A stretch of DNA of 64,000 bases. Source: Flintibacter faecis (GTDB lineage Bacteria; Bacillota; Clostridia; Oscillospirales; Oscillospiraceae). The translations under genes and the position numbers were made by a program. The notes under the pieces were generated by a model, which had not been told where the DNA came from, searched no databases, and saw nothing but the letters and a program-made list of their open reading frames with translations. Of the stretch, positions 1-7,389 are shown piece after piece. Each line of letters begins with the position of its first letter. Position 1 is the stretch's first letter. The stretch is from positions 124,001-188,000 of the forward strand of contig NZ_JACOPN010000004.1 in assembly GCF_014287875.1 (NCBI RefSeq), written 5' to 3'.

Positions 1-1
1 C

Positions 2-139
2 CCGTTTTCCATTCAGCGCGAGGTTCCCAATGCGGACACCATCGCCGCTATGCGGGAAGCTGATGACATGGTAAACCACCCTGAGCAGTATGAGACCTTC
101 CACAGTATGGAAGACCTGAAGAGGGCTTTGGAGGCATGA
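2..139 (+). CDS. RelB/DinJ-type antitoxin, C-terminal part (cut by window edge)
   Basis: The frame is open from the window edge to TGA at 137-139 and gives 45 residues. It begins PFSIQREVPNADTIAAMREA, which matches the proline-containing stretch and C-terminal tail of RelB/DinJ antitoxins. That tail wraps the cognate toxin, while the missing N-terminal ribbon-helix-helix would bind the operator. The stop overlaps the next start as ATGA, so antitoxin and toxin are translationally coupled in the usual order. Family is inferred from the tail and the adjacent YafQ-like toxin; the 5' part lies outside the window. Confidence 0.7.
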   Translation, partial: PFSIQREVPNADTIAAMREADDMVNHPEQYETFHSMEDLKRALEA

Positions 140-411
140 AGTACGATGTGAGGATGTCCACCCGCTTCAAGAAGGATATGAAGCTGGTGCAGAAACGTGG
201 GTACGACCAGAGGCTTATTTTCGAGGTGATCGAATTGCTTGCCAACGGCATGAAGCTCGACGAGAAGTACAAAGACCACCTCCTGACCGGCGATTACGGC
301 GGTTTCCGTGAGTGCCATATCACGCCCGATTGGCTGCTGGTGTACCAGTACAGGGAGCAGGAGCTTTTGCTGCTGCTGTCCAGAACTGGAACCCACAGCG
401 ACCTGTTCTGA
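136..411 (+). CDS. YafQ/RelE-family mRNA interferase toxin
   Basis: A 91-residue protein with the YafQ layout: an N-terminal helical pair (STRFKKDMKLVQKRGYD), a middle KDHLLTGDYGGFRECHITPDWLLVYQY block and a final LLLSRTGTHSDLF strand. The His in the CHITPDW segment and the C-terminal SRTGTHSDLF with its His are typical of YafQ-like ribosome-dependent endoribonucleases. Length is normal (about 90). ATG overlaps the antitoxin stop by 4 nt. It looks intact, so its neutralisation depends on the upstream antitoxin. A HicB-like fragment follows 18 nt later, which is not a usual third gene for this family. Confidence 0.85.
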   Translation: MKYDVRMSTRFKKDMKLVQKRGYDQRLIFEVIELLANGMKLDEKYKDHLLTGDYGGFRECHITPDWLLVYQYREQELLLLLSRTGTHSDLF

Positions 412-429
412 ACTATGGAGCAGGCGGCG

Positions 430-633
430 ATGACGTACAAGGGGTATTCGGCAAGGCCCGAATACTCCGCCGAGGACGGGGCCTTCTTCGGAAGGCTCCT
501 CGGCATCAACGACTTAGTGAACTTCGAGTCCGCAAATGCAGAGGGCTTGGAGGAAGAGTTTCATAAGGCAGTGGACGACTATCTGGCGTTCTGCTCCGAA
601 ATAGGGAAGCAGCCCCAGACACCCACCGTCTGA
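430..633 (+). pseudogene. HicB-like antitoxin lacking its DNA-binding domain
   Basis: The 67 residues (MTYKGYSARPEYSAEDGAFFGRLLGIND... to ...VDDYLAFCSEIGKQPQTPTV) match the N-terminal partial-RNase-H-like half of HicB antitoxins. In that half, sheet-forming residues contact the HicA toxin. Full-length relatives continue after this point with a ribbon-helix-helix or HTH domain of about 40 residues; here a TGA stops the frame. ATG 430 is preferred over ATG 415 because GGAG at 417-420 is correctly spaced. No HicA partner is visible. The bases after the stop (634-833) show no convincing continuation, so this is probably a truncated relic, although a short functional form cannot be excluded. Confidence 0.6.
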
Positions 634-833
634 AAATACGAGAAAGATTGCAGAATGTGGCGCGGCGGTCTTGACTGCTGCGCCTTGCATCTGCAAAGTA
701 TAGAGGGAACGATGAATGACTATGCAGAAAATCCGAAAATCACGCTTCGCGTGAGCATCGGTAATGCGATGTTTATCCATTGAGATCAAGCCATCTGTTT
801 TTGGCTGTAAACAAGAAGTGAAGGAGTTTTGTT

Positions 834-1973
834 GTGTTTGAAGTGATAAAACAGGAGGGGAGAGCCCGGCGGGGGGTGTTTACCTGTCCCCACGGCACGG
901 CCCAGACCCCGGTGTTTATGAACGTGGGCACCCAGGGGGCCATCAAGGGGGCGGTAGATGCTTTCGATTTGAAGGAGCTGGGCTGCCAGATCGAGCTGTC
1001 CAACACCTATCACCTGCACCTGCGCCCCGGCGACGGAGTGGTGCGGGACATGGGCGGACTGCATAAATTTATGCGGTGGGACGGCCCCATGCTCACCGAC
1101 AGCGGCGGCTTTCAGGTGTTCTCCCTGTCCGGCCTGCGGAAGATCAAGGAGGAGGGCGTGACCTTCGCCTCCCACATCGACGGGCGGCGCATCTTTATGG
1201 GCCCGGAGGAGTCCATGCAGATCCAGTCCAATCTGGGCAGCGACGTGGCTATGGCCTTTGACGAGTGCATTGAAAATCCCTCCCCCCGGGAATACGTGGA
1301 GCGCTCCTGCGCCCGAACCACCCGCTGGCTGGAGCGCTGCGTGGCCGAGCACAAGCGGCTGAACGCCCTGCCCGGCTGTGTGAACCCGGAGCAGATGCTA
1401 TTCGGCATCAACCAGGGGGGCACCTATCCCGACATCCGTGTCCGCCATATGCAGGATATCGCCAAGCTGGACTGCGATGGCTATGCCATCGGCGGTCTGG
1501 CGGTGGGGGAGCCCACCCAGACCATGTACGACATCATCGACGCGGTGGAGCCGCATATGCCAAAGGAAAAGCCCCGGTATCTCATGGGCGTGGGCACCCC
1601 CTCCAATATCATTGAAGGGGTGGCCCGGGGCGTGGACTTTTTCGATTGCGTCATGCCGGCCCGGAACGCCCGCCACGGCAAGCTGTTCACCTGGAAGGGC
1701 TTTCTCAACATCAAGAACGAGCGCTTCAAGCTGGACACCCGGCCCTTGGACGACGAGTGCGGCTGCCCCATGTGCAAAAACTTCTCCCGGGCCTATCTGC
1801 GGCACCTGTTCGTCTCCGGGGAGATGCTGGCCATGCGCCTGGCCGTGATGCACAACCTGTATTTCTATAATCAGCTGATGGCCCGCATCCGCCAGGCCCT
1901 GGACGAGGGGCGGTTTGAGGAATTCCGATGCCGGTATTCCGACCTGCTGGACCGCCAGGCCCCGAAAGATTGA
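834..1973 (+). CDS. tgt: Queuine tRNA-ribosyltransferase (TGT)
   Basis: Exchanges G34 for a queuosine precursor (preQ1 in most bacteria) in tRNAs with GUN anticodons. The 379 residues are full length. Visible family features: TDSGGFQ with Asp89 as general acid/base, FFDCVMPARNARHG with Asp271 as nucleophile, and the zinc site Cys309, Cys311, Cys314 and His340 with the expected C-x-C-x2-C-x25-H spacing. The start is GTG at 834, after AAGGAG at 821-826. tgt followed by yajC is a common bacterial order (tgt-yajC-secDF), but secDF does not follow here. The gene lies directly after the toxin-antitoxin remains, so the upstream edge of the housekeeping block is at about 830. Confidence 0.97.
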   Translation: MFEVIKQEGRARRGVFTCPHGTAQTPVFMNVGTQGAIKGAVDAFDLKELGCQIELSNTYHLHLRPGDGVVRDMGGLHKFMRWDGPMLTDSGGFQVFSLSGLRKIKEEGVTFASHIDGRRIFMGPEESMQIQSNLGSDVAMAFDECIENPSPREYVERSCARTTRWLERCVAEHKRLNALPGCVNPEQMLFGINQGGTYPDIRVRHMQDIAKLDCDGYAIGGLAVGEPTQTMYDIIDAVEPHMPKEKPRYLMGVGTPSNIIEGVARGVDFFDCVMPARNARHGKLFTWKGFLNIKNERFKLDTRPLDDECGCPMCKNFSRAYLRHLFVSGEMLAMRLAVMHNLYFYNQLMARIRQALDEGRFEEFRCRYSDLLDRQAPKD

Positions 1974-2004
1974 GGGCGTTTACCAGGCAATTTTGCAAAA
2001 AGGC

Positions 2005-2033
2005 TTGTCAATCGGTCTGCAAGCCGCTATAAT
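2005..2033 (+). promoter_or_regulatory. Sigma-A-type promoter for yajC
   Basis: TTGTCA at 2005-2010 and TATAAT at 2028-2033 are separated by 17 nt. The predicted start lies about 50 nt before the yajC start codon. It gives yajC a promoter separate from tgt. Confidence 0.7.
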
Positions 2034-2088
2034 AAAGGAAATGCGTCTGCTGAGAGGCGGACAGTCCAAACATTTGGAGGGAAACACT

Positions 2089-2367
2089 TTGGAAAGTATT
2101 ATCTTGATCGCGGTCATGTTCGCCATGCTCTATTTCTTCATGATCCGCCCCGAGAACAAGCGGAAGAAGGAAGCGGACAACCTGCGCAGTTCCCTGACCG
2201 TGGGCGACAATGTGCTGACCATCGGCGGCATCACCGGCACCGTATGTGCCGTGAAGGAGGGCACCGTGGTCATCGAGACCGGCGCTGACCGCGTCCGTCT
2301 GGAGATGACCAAGGAGTCCATCGCCACCCGGTTCACCAAGGATGCCAAGTCCGGCGAATCCAAGTAA
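2089..2367 (+). CDS. yajC: Preprotein translocase subunit YajC
   Basis: A small bitopic membrane protein that associates with SecDF and the Sec translocase. The start is TTG at 2089, after GGAGG at 2076-2080, giving 92 residues: an N-terminal membrane segment (IILIAVMFAMLYFFMI), then RPENKRKKEADNLRSSLTVGDNVLTIGGITGTV, the hallmark YajC segment. The longer frame that runs upstream overlaps tgt and has no RBS, so it was not used. A strong terminator follows immediately, so yajC is probably transcribed alone from its own promoter or with tgt. Confidence 0.95.
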   Translation: MESIILIAVMFAMLYFFMIRPENKRKKEADNLRSSLTVGDNVLTIGGITGTVCAVKEGTVVIETGADRVRLEMTKESIATRFTKDAKSGESK

Positions 2368-2391
2368 GGCCAAGGAAAAACCGCATAGTTC

Positions 2392-2440
2392 ACGCCCTCC
2401 CCGCATAGGTTTAGAACAAAACCGTGGGGAGGGCGTTTTT
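2392..2440 (+). terminator. Rho-independent terminator after yajC
   Basis: Arms ACGCCCTCCCC (2392-2402) and GGGGAGGGCGT (2426-2436) form an 11-bp stem followed by five T. The next gene starts at 2443, so its ATG sits immediately after the T-run; that gene either depends on read-through or has a start too close to this element to be transcribed independently. Confidence 0.85.
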
Positions 2441-2442
2441 CT

Positions 2443-2868
2443 ATGAAAAAACAGGAGAACAAGCGCGGGGAAATGGGGGAGCGCCCCTGGCTGAGGGCCG
2501 CCCTGGCCGTGCTGCGGGGCGGAATTCTGGCCTGCGGCACGGCGGCGGTGCTCCTGCTGGCAGCTGCCTGTCTCATCTCCGCCGGGGCGATGGGGGAGCG
2601 GTGGCTGATTGGCGTGGTCCCCGGGGCCTGCGTGGCGGGCAGTCTGCTGGGCGGGCTGTACGCTGTTGGCCGGACTGGCCGCCGGTCCCTGGCGGTGGGC
2701 CTGGGGACTGGGGTCACCCTATTCTTGCTGCTTCTGTGCGTGGGGCTGCTGGCCTATGATGCCGCCGGACTGGAGCGGGAGGGGGCCGGAACCCTGTGTG
2801 CCTGCCTGTGCGGCGGGGGGCTTGCGGGCGTGTTATCTCTGCCCCGAAAGAAAAAACGCAGAAGATGA
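2443..2868 (+). CDS. TIGR04086-family small membrane protein
   Basis: A protein of 141 residues with a basic N-terminus (about 20 residues), four hydrophobic segments (roughly residues 27-47, 53-75, 82-104 and 118-131) and a strongly basic end (RKKKRRR). The size and four-helix plan fit the TIGR04086 (YrzE-like) membrane family, which in clostridia is often found beside yajC and the SCIFF gene, as here. No catalytic motif is visible and function is unknown. No good RBS is seen because the ATG directly follows the yajC terminator. Confidence 0.7.
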   Translation: MKKQENKRGEMGERPWLRAALAVLRGGILACGTAAVLLLAAACLISAGAMGERWLIGVVPGACVAGSLLGGLYAVGRTGRRSLAVGLGTGVTLFLLLLCVGLLAYDAAGLEREGAGTLCACLCGGGLAGVLSLPRKKKRRR

Positions 2869-2897
2869 TTGAAATGCGAAAAGACTTATGCTATAAT
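2869..2897 (+). promoter_or_regulatory. scfA: Extended -10 promoter for scfA
   Basis: TTGAAA (2869-2874), a 17-nt spacer and TATAAT (2892-2897), with TG at 2889-2890 forming an extended -10. This is one of the strongest promoter-like matches in the window. A GC hairpin (CGGGGC/GCCCCG, about 2912-2926) lies in the leader before the AGGAGG ribosome-binding site, and could stabilise the mRNA. Confidence 0.8.
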
Positions 2898-2948
2898 AAG
2901 TATAAATATTGCGGGGCTTGCCCCGACAACATCAGGAGGAGATACCAA

Positions 2949-3089
2949 ATGAAGCACATCCAGACTCTGAACGGGGCCACTCTGAAGGCCAGCGCTGCCA
3001 AGGGCGGCTGCGGCGAGTGCCAGACCTCTTGCCAGTCCGCCTGCAAGACTTCTTGCACCGTTGCCAACCAGAAGTGCGAGAATCAGTAA
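2949..3089 (+). CDS. scfA: SCIFF ranthipeptide precursor
   Basis: A 46-residue precursor that begins MKHIQTLNGATLKAS, the conserved SCIFF leader, and ends in a core with exactly six cysteines: Cys21, 24, 28, 32, 36 and 43 (six cysteines in forty-five residues). In studied homologues the partner radical SAM enzyme installs Cys-to-Thr thioether bridges; Thr26, Thr34 and Thr37 are available here. ATG 2949 follows AGGAGG. The maturase starts 114 nt downstream, after a weak terminator, so precursor mRNA should exceed maturase mRNA. The family is nearly universal in Clostridia; suggested roles include signalling, but the function in this organism is unknown. Confidence 0.96.
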   Translation: MKHIQTLNGATLKASAAKGGCGECQTSCQSACKTSCTVANQKCENQ

Positions 3090-3108
3090 GATAAATAGCC
3101 TTGACAAA

Positions 3109-3136
3109 AGGGTAGGCGTTAGCCTGCCCTTTTTTA
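3109..3136 (+). terminator. Terminator/attenuator between scfA and scfB
   Basis: AGGGTAGGC (3109-3117) pairs with GCCTGCCCT (3122-3130) with one G-U pair, followed by a T-run. It probably ends most scfA transcripts and lets a minority continue into scfB. Confidence 0.75.
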
Positions 3137-3203
3137 TGCCCACGCCCGGAAGATACGGGACAGAATAAAAGGGGCAGGAATTACAGAGGAGAGGAATTCA
3201 ACA

Positions 3204-4625
3204 ATGGTACATACCTTTACTGCACTGGGCCAGTATCTGGCCGCCGACGTGAACAGCGGCGCGGTCCATGTGCTGGACGAAATGAGCTATCGACTGCTGT
3301 CCGCTGTGGGGGAGGAGGGGCCCATGGCCCCGGAGATGCCGGAGACGCTGGCCCAGCGGCTGCCCCAGTATCCCATCCAGGAGTTGAAGGAGGCCTGGCA
3401 GGAACTGCACGGCCTTCAGGACCAGGGCCTGCTGTTCACCAACGACGAGTACATCGACCCGGAGAAGGCCATGGAGCTGCCCCGCCAGGCGGTGGTAAAG
3501 GCCCTGTGCCTCCACGTGTCCCACGACTGCAACCTGCGCTGCCGCTACTGTTTCGCCTCCACCGGTGACTTCGGCACCGGCCACCGCATGACCATGGACT
3601 TTGAAACGGCCAAGCGGGCCATCGACTGGGTGGTGGAGAAGTCCGGCAAGCGCCGGAACATCGAGGTGGACTTCTTCGGCGGCGAGCCCCTGATGGCCAT
3701 GGACACGGTGAAACGTACTGTGGAATATGCCCGCTCCCTGGAGCAGGCGCACAACAAGTGCTTCCGCTTTACCATCACCACCAACGGCATCCTGCTCAGC
3801 GACGAGAACATCGACTACATCAACCGGGAGATGTCCAACGTGGTTCTGTCCCTGGATGGCCGTCAGAATGTGAACGACCATATGCGCCCCACCATCAACG
3901 GCAAGGGCAGCTATGACGTGATCGTGCCCAAGTTCCAGAAGCTGGTGGCCGGCCGGGGCACCAAGGACTATTACGTCCGTGGCACCTTTACCCGGGAGAA
4001 TCTGGACTTCTCCGAGGACGTGATGCACCTGGCCTCTCTGGGCTTCCGCCACGTCTCTGTAGAGCCCGCCAGCGGGCCCCTGGACGATCCCTTTGCGATC
4101 AAGTGTGAGGATCTGCCCCAGGTGGATGCCGAGTATGAAAAGCTGGCCCGGGAGCTGATGGGCCGCAAGGATGTGAACTTCTTCCACTTTAACGTGGACC
4201 TGGCCCAGGGCCCCTGCGTCATCAAGCGCCTGCGGGGCTGCGGCGCAGGCTGCGAGTATGTGGCCATCACCCCCGACGGGGACATCTATCCCTGCCACCA
4301 GTTCGTGGGGAAAGAGGAGTACTGCATGGGCAACGTGTTCGACGGCTCCTTCAACATGGACATCTCCAGCACCTTTGCCAACCAGAACATCTACACCCGG
4401 CCCGCCTGCCGGGAGTGCTGGGCCCGGTTCTATTGCAGCGGCGGCTGCTCCGCCTCCAATCTGCTGGTGAACAACGACATCTCCAAGTCCAACGAGGTGG
4501 CCTGCGAGATGGAGCGCAAGCGTCTGGAGTGCGCCATTGCACTCAACGCCATCGCCGCCGGGATGGGGGAGGCCGTTCCCACTTGTAGCAATACGGATTG
4601 TAATCAGTGCGAAAGCTGCCAATAA
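3204..4625 (+). CDS. scfB: SCIFF radical SAM maturase (thioether-forming)
   Basis: A 473-residue enzyme that modifies the SCIFF precursor. Residues 1-95 resemble the peptide-binding N-terminal region of SCIFF maturases. The radical SAM motif is C109-x3-C113-x2-C116 (HDCNLRCRYCFAS), binding the SAM-cleaving 4Fe-4S cluster. GGEP follows at about residue 175. The C-terminal SPASM region carries many cysteines (CGAGCEYV, YPCHQF, CRECWARFYCSGGC), fitting two auxiliary clusters as in CteB/Tte1186-type enzymes. ATG 3204 follows GAGGAG. The C-terminus (NTDCNQCESC) adds further cysteines. Directly downstream of its precursor gene, as is usual. Confidence 0.96.
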   Translation: MVHTFTALGQYLAADVNSGAVHVLDEMSYRLLSAVGEEGPMAPEMPETLAQRLPQYPIQELKEAWQELHGLQDQGLLFTNDEYIDPEKAMELPRQAVVKALCLHVSHDCNLRCRYCFASTGDFGTGHRMTMDFETAKRAIDWVVEKSGKRRNIEVDFFGGEPLMAMDTVKRTVEYARSLEQAHNKCFRFTITTNGILLSDENIDYINREMSNVVLSLDGRQNVNDHMRPTINGKGSYDVIVPKFQKLVAGRGTKDYYVRGTFTRENLDFSEDVMHLASLGFRHVSVEPASGPLDDPFAIKCEDLPQVDAEYEKLARELMGRKDVNFFHFNVDLAQGPCVIKRLRGCGAGCEYVAITPDGDIYPCHQFVGKEEYCMGNVFDGSFNMDISSTFANQNIYTRPACRECWARFYCSGGCSASNLLVNNDISKSNEVACEMERKRLECAIALNAIAAGMGEAVPTCSNTDCNQCESCQ

Positions 4626-4681
4626 GTTCTGGCTTTCTTTACTTTTAACTGGTTTTAGCGAGAAATAACTCAAATCTATTC

Positions 4682-4714
4682 AGAACGTCCTGCTGTCTGG
4701 CAGGGCGTTCTTTC
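4682..4714 (+). terminator. Terminator after scfB
   Basis: AGAACGTCCTGC (4682-4693) pairs with GCAGGGCGTTCT (4700-4711) through one G-U pair, followed by TT. It closes the SCIFF unit. Confidence 0.75.
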
Positions 4715-4798
4715 ATGCTGTTTTACGCAGTTAACATAATTTAGTTTACATAAAAATGATACATAACGGAAAAATTTTTGCAAATTGGCAAAAAACAC

Positions 4799-4827
4799 TT
4801 GCGAAATCCGACGAAAACCGTTATAGT
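4799..4827 (+). promoter_or_regulatory. Promoter for the spoIIM-xerD unit
   Basis: TTGCGA (4799-4804), 17-nt spacer, TATAGT (4822-4827). The AT-rich 4715-4825 stretch contains no gene. No clear sigma-E or sigma-G motif was recognised. Confidence 0.6.
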
Positions 4828-4894
4828 AATTATGTCACCTGTTTTGGTTCTATTTTCCTCTCTGCGGGCATACCCTGGCAGAGGGGTGAGCAAA

Positions 4895-5524
4895 ATGGGA
4901 AAACGGCTGGGCAAGACTGCCGATCTCTTTTCCGACCAGGGCCTTTGTCTGATGGTCCTGTGCGCCGTCTTTTTGCTGGGCGGCGCGGCGGGCTGCCTGT
5001 TTTCCGGCGCGGCCGGACAGGCCACCGTGGCCGAGCTGACGCAGTATTTAACGGACTATCTCACGGCGGCTCAAGCGGGGACCGCCGCCCGGTGCGGCTT
5101 TTGGAGCGCCGCATGGCGCTATGTCCGCCTGTGGTTGGCCGTGGCCATCATGGGTCTGACCGCTCTGGGCGTGGCAGTGATCCCGGGGCTGTTCTTTGCC
5201 CGTGGCTTTCTGCTGGCCTTTTCCACCGCCTGCTTTTACCGCGTCTTCGGCGGACAGGGGGTGTGGCCCGCTGTGGTCCTGTTCGGTCTGCCCGCCCTGT
5301 TTTGGGCCCCGGCACTCTTTTTATCCGGGTGGCAGAGCCTGTCCGCATCTTTATGGCTTCTGCGCCGCTGGCGGGGACAGGAGCGGGGCAGCGGCCCCTT
5401 TTCCCCGGTCTACTGGCTGCGTCTGGCTGTATTGTGCGGGCTGATGCTGCTGGCGGGCGGGGTGGAGTGCTCGGTTGCCCCCGGTCTGCTTCGGGCTGCT
5501 GCCAAGCTGGCCATGGGCACATAA
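4895..5524 (+). CDS. SpoIIM-like membrane protein
   Basis: A protein of 209 residues from ATG 4895 (RBS AGAGGGG at 4880-4886), preferred over longer in-frame starts that lack an RBS and overlap the promoter. It has several hydrophobic segments, and the central part (LWLAVAIMGLTALGVAVIPGLFFARGFLLAFSTACFYRVFGGQGVWP) matches the SpoIIM superfamily fold. In Bacillus, SpoIIM joins SpoIID and SpoIIP in the septal peptidoglycan machine that drives forespore engulfment. The position before xerD resembles the spoIIM-xerD neighbourhood of Bacillus. Sequence drift means the sporulation role is inferred. Confidence 0.7.
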   Translation: MGKRLGKTADLFSDQGLCLMVLCAVFLLGGAAGCLFSGAAGQATVAELTQYLTDYLTAAQAGTAARCGFWSAAWRYVRLWLAVAIMGLTALGVAVIPGLFFARGFLLAFSTACFYRVFGGQGVWPAVVLFGLPALFWAPALFLSGWQSLSASLWLLRRWRGQERGSGPFSPVYWLRLAVLCGLMLLAGGVECSVAPGLLRAAAKLAMGT

Positions 5525-5554
5525 CTTTTATCACAACGATGGAGGGAGGGAACG

Positions 5555-6451
5555 GTGGTGTCCGACTGGATCGACGCCTATGAGGACTATTTAAAAACGG
5601 AGAAGCAGGCATCGGCCAACACGGTCAGCTCCTATCTCCGGGATGTGCGGCAGTTTGCCTCCGCTATGGAGGAGCAGGAGCACTCCCTGGCCCAGGTCAC
5701 GCCGTTGGAGGTGGAGGGCTATATCCGCCGGCTCACCGTTTTGGGCAAGTCCCCCGCCACAGTGACCCGCTCTCTGGCCTCCATCAAATCCTTTTATCAT
5801 TATTTGCTCCTGCAGGGTGAGGTGTCGGGGAATCCGGCCAGATCTGTGGCTCCCGCCAAGGTAGAGCGCAAGCTGCCCCAGATCCTCACCAGCCGGGAGG
5901 TGGAGCTGTTCCTGGCCCAGCCGGAGCCCACCGATGCCAAGGGCTGCCGGGACCGGGCTATGCTGGAGCTGCTCTATGCCACCGGCATCCGGGTCAGCGA
6001 GCTGATCTCCCTGGACGTGGACGACCTGAACCTCCCTGGCGGGGTGCTGAAATGCGTCAGCCGGAACAAGGAGCGGATCATCCCCCTATATCCCGCCGCC
6101 ATCCAAGTGCTGAATGACTATGTCCATCACGTGCGTCCCCGGCTGGTGGAGAATTTGAACGAGACCGCTCTGTTTGTGAACATGAACGGGGAGCGGATGA
6201 GCCGCCAGGGCTTTTGGAAGCTCATCAAGCACTATCAGGAGAAGGCTGGTATTGAAAAGGATATCACGCCCCACACCCTGCGCCATTCCTTCGCCGCCCA
6301 TCTGCTGGAGAACGGTGCGGACCTGCGCTCTATCCAGGAGATGCTGGGCCACGCGGACATCTCGTCCACCCAGATATACTCCCGTCTGGTGAACCAGAAA
6401 ATCAAGGATGTCTACCGCAAGGCCCACCCCCGGGCCATGAAGGCCGTATAA
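5555..6451 (+). CDS. xerD: Site-specific tyrosine recombinase XerD
   Basis: Resolves chromosome dimers at dif with XerC-type partners. The 298 residues match the usual length. Catalytic residues are all visible: Arg146 (GIRVSEL), Lys172 (NKER), His240 and Arg243 (HTLRHSF), His266 (LGHADIS) and nucleophile Tyr275 (STQIYSRL). The N-terminal SAM-like core-binding domain covers about residues 1-90. The start is GTG 5555 or the adjacent GTG 5558; GGAGGGAGG at 5541-5549 supports either. It follows the SpoIIM-like gene by 30 nt, probably as an operon. A second, more diverged Xer-type recombinase lies at 8378-9388. Confidence 0.93.
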   Translation: MVSDWIDAYEDYLKTEKQASANTVSSYLRDVRQFASAMEEQEHSLAQVTPLEVEGYIRRLTVLGKSPATVTRSLASIKSFYHYLLLQGEVSGNPARSVAPAKVERKLPQILTSREVELFLAQPEPTDAKGCRDRAMLELLYATGIRVSELISLDVDDLNLPGGVLKCVSRNKERIIPLYPAAIQVLNDYVHHVRPRLVENLNETALFVNMNGERMSRQGFWKLIKHYQEKAGIEKDITPHTLRHSFAAHLLENGADLRSIQEMLGHADISSTQIYSRLVNQKIKDVYRKAHPRAMKAV

Positions 6452-6485
6452 AATGAAATCAAGTAGATATAAAAAAGGAAACATC

Positions 6486-6530
6486 AAGTCCCATGTCCGC
6501 ACCGTCAAGGTGTTGGCATGGGGCTTTTTG
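6486..6530 (+). terminator. Terminator after xerD
   Basis: Outer arms AAGTCCCATG (6486-6495) and CATGGGGCTT (6517-6526) with an inner CACC/GGTG pairing, followed by a T-run. Confidence 0.75.
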
Positions 6531-6661
6531 TATATCAGAAGAGCAGATACACCTCGTAAAACGGCTAAGTTCTCCTATATAGGGGTGTTCTTTCTTTGTG
6601 GAATATGGTATACTCGTTTTAGTTTAACAAACCGGAATTTGTGAAATCCACATATTTTAAG

Positions 6662-6695
6662 AAGGAGCCTTCGCTTATGCGAAAGCTCCTTTTCT
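6662..6695 (-). terminator. Terminator of the flavin reductase gene (works both ways)
   Basis: AAGGAGCCTTCGC (6662-6674) pairs with GCGAAAGCTCCTT (6679-6691) except for one bulge. T-runs lie on both sides. It sits 12 nt beyond the leftward flavin reductase stop. The preceding 6531-6661 stretch has no gene; it contains a possible extended -10 (TGGTATACT, about 6606-6614) pointing right. Confidence 0.7.
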
Positions 6696-6702
6696 GTATA
6701 CT

Positions 6703-7269
6703 TTACTTTTTCAGCTTTAAGCCATCTCGGAATGCTTCGCCCACACGCTCGGTGACTTTATAATAGCCGTGGGTGTAGGGGTCAAATGCGATGGCGTTGA
6801 CCTTAGACATATCAATTTTTCCATCCACCATAACGCTCTCATCGGCAGTGACATTGACCACCTTGCCGATGACACCGCATCCGTATTCATTGTTCTGATA
6901 CTCGATGAACTTGCACTCCAGACAAATCGGGAACTCGTTGATGACAGGGGCATCTACGGTTTCGGCTTTGCCGGCGGTCAGACCGCTGCGGGCAAATTTA
7001 TCGGCAACTTTATTGCCGGACTCTACGCCGAAATAGTCTGCTTCCACTATGTGGGCTGCATCGGCAATGCTGACGGTGAATGCTCCCCGTGCCTTGATGT
7101 TCTGTACGGTCTTATGAGTCTCGGTGAGGTTCAGAACAACGGTGTCCCGCTCCTGCATAGTGCCCCATGCGGCGTTCATGACGTTTACGCTGCCGTCCTC
7201 GTTATAAGTCGCAACCATCAGAACCGGCATGGGGAAAATGCCTTCGGTGATTTTCAGTTTTGTTCTCAT
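6703..7269 (-). CDS. Flavin reductase family (FMN-binding) protein
   Basis: A 188-residue protein with the flavin reductase-like split-barrel fold: GIFPMPVLMVATYNEDGSVNVMNAAWGTMQERDTVVLNLTETHKTVQNIKARGAFTVSIA is the conserved FMN-binding half. These enzymes bind FMN and usually reduce flavin or other acceptors with NAD(P)H; the substrate here is unknown. It is divergent from an HxlR-family regulator, a common pairing in which the regulator senses redox or electrophile stress and controls the reductase. RBS AGGAG precedes the ATG. Codon use is less GC-biased than in neighbouring genes, suggesting acquisition with its regulator. Confidence 0.88.
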   Translation of the reverse strand: MRTKLKITEGIFPMPVLMVATYNEDGSVNVMNAAWGTMQERDTVVLNLTETHKTVQNIKARGAFTVSIADAAHIVEADYFGVESGNKVADKFARSGLTAGKAETVDAPVINEFPICLECKFIEYQNNEYGCGVIGKVVNVTADESVMVDGKIDMSKVNAIAFDPYTHGYYKVTERVGEAFRDGLKLKK

Positions 7270-7389
7270 GATAACTTCTCCTTGTGATCAGATTGACAGG
7301 ACTGTTCATCCTGCTTATAATTATAACCTAGTAAAACAGAAATTCAAGTACTGACTATTATGATAGGTACTATCTTAGGAGAAAGTGAA
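7270..7389. promoter_or_regulatory. Divergent control region of reductase and HxlR regulator
   Basis: An AT-rich 120-nt gap between the two divergent genes. It contains an imperfect dyad, AGTACTGACTAT and ATAGGTACT (about 7348-7371), around an AT-rich centre; GTAC half-sites are typical of DUF24/HxlR operators. This is the likely binding site of the adjacent regulator; exact -35/-10 elements are not clear. Confidence 0.45.
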
